A stretch of DNA of 64,000 nucleotides. It comes from JACCZX01 sp038216465. Lineage in GTDB: Bacteria > Pseudomonadota > Gammaproteobacteria > Burkholderiales > Burkholderiaceae_F. The notes beneath the pieces were generated by a model. That model did not search any database and had not been told where the DNA came from. It saw only the letters and a program-made list of their open reading frames with translations. Every line of letters begins with the position of its first letter. The stretch's first letter is position 1. The stretch lies in contig JBBQQC010000017.1 in assembly GCA_038216465.1 (NCBI GenBank), positions 16,530 to 80,529 of the forward strand, in the 5' to 3' direction. A program made the position numbers and the translations under genes. Positions 61,732-64,000 of the stretch are shown here, in pieces.

Positions 61732-62160
61732 CGGGCCATCAGTCTTGCCCCCTTTGGCGTTTCGTCGCAAAGGTTCGATATCAGCGACGGGCCGATCAAA
61801 TTGGTAAGGACTGGTGGTGATGCAGAAGTCTTTAATCGTTTCCGGTGTGGCGTCGAAGATGACATCGGAACAGATGCCTATTTTCTCCGCGTTCCGGTAA
61901 AGGCAGATCACAAGATCGGCACCATCCCCTCCGAGGAGTGGTTCGCGGTTGTAGGTAATGAAGTAGGCTCCACCCGCATCGGTGAGTGATTGGCCAAGCA
62001 GTCTGTCGTCAGTTCCCACGGTTCGGTCGAACGCCTTAACCAGTAGCCGGCTTACGGGATGCCCGTCGGCGTCGACAACCCTCCCACGCACAACATTCTT
62101 ACGACCGACGGCCAGCTTGTCAGCGACGTTGCCTGACCGGCCTGTTCTGCTTGATGCCAC
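61726..62160 (-). CDS. Carboxypeptidase-regulatory-like domain protein (cassette)
   Basis: A 144-residue protein from a GTG start at 62160, with GGAGG about 10 bases upstream. A beta-sandwich domain is recognisable: VRGRVVDADGHPVSRLLVKAFDR near residue 23, LLGQSLTDAGGAYFITYNRE near 54 and LVICLYRNAEKIGICSDVIF near 82. Similar domains occur at the N terminus of large insecticidal-toxin-like and surface proteins, but here it stands alone. Its TGA stop is embedded in the attC (c) core. Confidence 0.7.
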   Translation of the reverse strand: MASSRTGRSGNVADKLAVGRKNVVRGRVVDADGHPVSRLLVKAFDRTVGTDDRLLGQSLTDAGGAYFITYNREPLLGGDGADLVICLYRNAEKIGICSDVIFDATPETIKDFCITTSPYQFDRPVADIEPLRRNAKGGKTDGPA

Positions 62161-62196
62161 GTCTACTTATCCTCCGCTGAGCAACCACCTGGTACA

Positions 62197-62268
62197 GCCT
62201 AAAACGTCGTGTTGAGCGGCGAACCTCAGCGCGCAGCGCTGAGACGTCCACTCGCACTTGAGTTAGAG
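62197..62268 (-). repeat. attC-like site (d)
   Basis: A 72-base site from GCCTAAAAC (62197-62205) to GTTAGAG (62262-62268). The arms TGTTGAGCGGCG and ACGTCCACTCGCACTTGAG are complementary in large part, and the centre is a perfect hairpin CTCAGCGC-gca-GCGCTGAG (62225-62243). It lies 18 bases from the stop of the gene at 62287. Confidence 0.65.
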
Positions 62269-62286
62269 CTGCGTAAGCGATTCATG

Positions 62287-62646
62287 TCAGAGCTTCGCCG
62301 GCCGCACGCGGGCCGCCCGGATGAGCACAAAGATAGCACGCGCGCCTGTTCCGATTAGCACAGCGCCGAGGGCGATCCACGCTGCGAACGACAGCCAAAA
62401 TTCCGTGCTATCAATCATTCGCCAATAAACCTCGTCGAGACGCGGAGACGGATACTTGATCCTGCCCCGCCAAGCTCCTTCTGCGGCGTTGTATAACGCC
62501 CACACACCTAGACCAAGGCCGCCGATAGCACCTACACCAGTCCAAAGACGTGTGCCCTTCAAGCGACGATCGAGCAACCAGACCACTATGGCCAATACGA
62601 TAGCGCCGAGGAACATGCTGCTTAAGATGATTACACTGCGATCCAT
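62287..62646 (-). CDS. Hypothetical membrane protein (cassette)
   Basis: A 119-residue protein from the ATG at 62646 with three predicted membrane helices (about 4-22, 35-52 and 83-105), a basic loop (LLDRRLKGTRLW) and a Trp-rich middle (GAWRGRIKYPSPRLDEVYWRMI). No family is recognised. The start codon is 11 bases from the attC core CTCTAAC at 62658, which is where a cassette boundary is expected. Longer upstream reading is rejected because it would run into the insertion element. Confidence 0.65.
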   Translation of the reverse strand: MDRSVIILSSMFLGAIVLAIVVWLLDRRLKGTRLWTGVGAIGGLGLGVWALYNAAEGAWRGRIKYPSPRLDEVYWRMIDSTEFWLSFAAWIALGAVLIGTGARAIFVLIRAARVRPAKL

Positions 62647-62657
62647 GTCAGGCGGAG

Positions 62658-62673
62658 CTCTAACGAATGAAAG
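62658..62673 (-). repeat. attC fragment interrupted by the insertion element
   Basis: CTCTAAC (62658-62664) is the exact reverse complement of the GTTAGAG core of site (d), and it stands at the expected boundary before the gene start at 62646. GAATGAAAG then runs straight into the left end of the IS. The rest of the site would lie beyond the right end of the element, outside the window. Confidence 0.55.
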
Positions 62674-62765
62674 GGACTTCCCCAACTCGAAGCGGGCGTG
62701 GCCCGCACGGCATCGGAGTGCCAAGATTGAGGTTCACATGTTCAATCTGAACGAGAGGGGAAGTC

Positions 62766-63770
62766 ATGGAGAAGATTACTACCGTGGGGATCGACCTGGC
62801 AAAGAACGTCTTTTCTCTGCACGCGGTCGATGTTGCGGGACAAGTGGTGCTGCGTCGCTCGGTGCGTCGTGACCAGCTGGAGGAAATAGTAGCGAAGCTG
62901 CCGGCATGTTTGATCGGAATGGAGGCGTGCTCGGGAGCGCACGAGTGGGCCCGGCGCTTCGCGCGCTACGGGCACACGGTGAGATTGATGGCACCGAAGT
63001 TCGTGTCGCCGTATAGGAAGAGCGGCAAGAATGACGGCAACGACGCTGAAGCGATCTGTGAGGCTGTGAGCCGGCCGAGCATGCGCTTCGTGCCAGTGAA
63101 GAGCGTCGAGCAACAGGCGCTGCTGACGCTGCACCGGGTGAGGCAGAGTTTCGTAAGCGAGCGCACGGCTACCATCAACCGCCTGCGCGGTTTGCTGTCT
63201 GAATTCGGCGTCGTGCTGCCGCTGCGCGCCAATACGGTTCGCCAGCAGGCGGCCGCTGCCAGCGAGCAACTGCCGGAGCTCGTTCGTCGCGCGGTGGGCG
63301 ATCTTCTGGATCATCTGCGGCTGCTCGATAGTCGCATCGCGGAATATGAGCGTGAGATCGAGAGCCAGGCAAGACAATGTGAGCCGGCGCAGCGATTGAT
63401 GAAGATCCGTGGCATCGGGGCGATCACCGCGCTCGCGCTCGTCGCGAGCGTGGGCCACGCCCGGGAATTCAAGAACGGCCGTCAGTTCTCGGCCTGGATC
63501 GGCTTGGTACCCAGCCAGTATTCCACCGGCGGCAAGGCGCGCCTGGGGCACATCAGCAAGCAGGGAGATCCCTACCTTCGATGTCTGCTCTTCCAAGGCG
63601 CTCGAGCGGTGCTCCATAGCGCGCTCGGGCATCAGGACCGCATGTCGCGCTGGGTGCTCGAGTTGCAGGCCCGTCGGGGCTATTACCGCACACTCGTGGC
63701 GATCGCCAACAAGAACGCGCGCATCGCATGGGCGTTGCTCAGCAAGAATCAAGAGTTCAAACCCGCCTGA
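62766..63770 (+). CDS. IS110 family (IS1111 group) transposase
   Basis: A 334-residue complete DEDD recombinase. The N-terminal RuvC-like domain begins TTVGIDLAKNVFSLHAVD (first Asp) and has IGMEACSGAHEWARRF (Glu) and KNDGNDAEAICEAVSRPSMRF (last Asp pair near residue 90). The C-terminal transposase_20 domain has RGIGAITALALVASVG and FKNGRQFSAWIGLVP with the Ser near the end of the catalytic region. By family knowledge, targeting is by an element-encoded RNA. The ATG follows AGAGGGGAAG, which repeats the terminal inverted-repeat sequence. Confidence 0.93.
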   Translation: MEKITTVGIDLAKNVFSLHAVDVAGQVVLRRSVRRDQLEEIVAKLPACLIGMEACSGAHEWARRFARYGHTVRLMAPKFVSPYRKSGKNDGNDAEAICEAVSRPSMRFVPVKSVEQQALLTLHRVRQSFVSERTATINRLRGLLSEFGVVLPLRANTVRQQAAAASEQLPELVRRAVGDLLDHLRLLDSRIAEYEREIESQARQCEPAQRLMKIRGIGAITALALVASVGHAREFKNGRQFSAWIGLVPSQYSTGGKARLGHISKQGDPYLRCLLFQGARAVLHSALGHQDRMSRWVLELQARRGYYRTLVAIANKNARIAWALLSKNQEFKPA

Positions 63771-63984
63771 GGAGACCAACGAGACTGCAATAGGTGATGA
63801 CGAATCGGTCAGACCGGCGCCCGTAGAACCTGATCAACATGTGGGCGGCATTGCGATGCCGACTAACGATAGAGGAACGGGCGTGCGGCTTTCATCAGGG
63901 CCAGAGCAATAGTGCTCATAAACAGGCCGGTTATAGTGACGCAGTCCGACCTTTGAATGTCATGCACCTTCGTCTTGCAGGGCA
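63771..63984 (+). ncRNA. Candidate bridge/seek RNA region of the IS1111-type element
   Basis: The 214 bases between the transposase stop and the right repeat are non-coding. The IS1111 group is known to encode its target-guiding RNA here. Hairpins are visible: CGGT-cag-ACCG (near 63806) and CGGCAT-tgcg-ATGCCG (63846-63861). Just after the second is CTAACGA (63863-63869), also found in the attC target at 62660-62666. The boundaries of the RNA are not defined. Confidence 0.5.
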
Positions 63985-64000
63985 GGGGAAGTCCTTATAG

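Larger units (their letters stand above)
62674..63994 (+). mobile_element. IS1111-group (IS110 family) insertion sequence
   Basis: A 1.32-kb element with subterminal inverted repeats GGACTTCCCC (62674-62683) and GGGGAAGTCC (63985-63994), enclosing one transposase gene. The left non-coding end is about 92 bases and the right end about 220 bases, the pattern of the IS1111 group. The exact outer ends are uncertain by several bases; only six bases follow the right repeat in this window. It lies in an attC site, a target known for one IS1111 subgroup. Confidence 0.85.

Noticed and set aside
62742..63779. A 345-codon frame antisense to the transposase
   Set aside because: It covers the whole transposase gene on the wrong strand; the sense protein is a complete IS110 family enzyme.

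Overview
The window reads as a chromosomal segment of a GC-rich betaproteobacterium, most likely of the order Burkholderiales or a close relative. The evidence is a DUF3460 protein beside scpA, two Bug (TctC-type) solute-binding receptors without TctAB partners, the hrcA/grpE/dnaK/dnaJ block, a tandem glycine riboswitch before gcvTHP, and a biodegradative arginine/lysine/ornithine-type decarboxylase downstream of dcd. Genes are densely packed on both strands, and many starts overlap the preceding stop by 1 to 8 bases.

Layout: 1-10.4 kb holds housekeeping genes (a YheT-like hydrolase end, ferredoxin-NADP reductase, BepA-like protease, moaC, an ornithine cyclodeaminase homologue, recN, nadK, hrcA, hemH). 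10.5-14.4 kb is the chaperone block grpE-dnaK-dnaJ, with a sigma-32-like promoter before grpE and a strong hairpin between dnaK and dnaJ. 14.4-31 kb carries a TauE exporter, scpA, metG, apbC, a YgiB/YgiC/DUF350 cluster, an MFS exporter, a Bug receptor with a DSD1-type D-amino-acid enzyme, dcd, CorA and a FecR/DUF6600 surface protein. 31-33.3 kb is the decarboxylase.

33.4-41.6 kb is the most interesting part. An ECF sigma factor is followed by two solute-binding proteins, a transmembrane Ser/Thr kinase with a TPR-like region, a 55-residue secreted peptide ending in a CxxC motif, a di-haem peroxidase-like lipoprotein and a further lipoprotein. Three intergenic sites here (before the kinase, the peptide and the last lipoprotein) share TGTCG, exactly 17 bases, then GCGATCT or GCGATTCT. 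This looks like the promoter set of one alternative sigma factor, most simply the ECF factor encoded next door, and would define a small signalling and envelope-redox regulon.

41.8-47.9 kb is a glycine-riboswitch operon, gcvT-gcvH-gcvP followed by sdaA (serine to pyruvate). 47.9-54.8 kb is a minus-strand operon in which a hybrid histidine kinase precedes a two-subunit B12-dependent acyl-CoA mutase with a divergent active-site segment, its MeaB chaperone and a YncE-like beta-propeller. 54.9-58.8 kb has a Nei-like glycosylase, folA-thyA and an MsbA-type ABC transporter.

58.8-64 kb is accessory and partly decayed: a frameshifted cupin gene, an SDR remnant, a lipocalin-like protein, then a run of minus-strand promoterless genes separated by attC-like recombination sites. 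This is a cassette array with no integrase in view. An IS1111-group (IS110 family) element has inserted into the last attC. Its right non-coding end is a candidate guide (bridge/seek) RNA locus. No rRNA, tRNA or CRISPR array was recognised.
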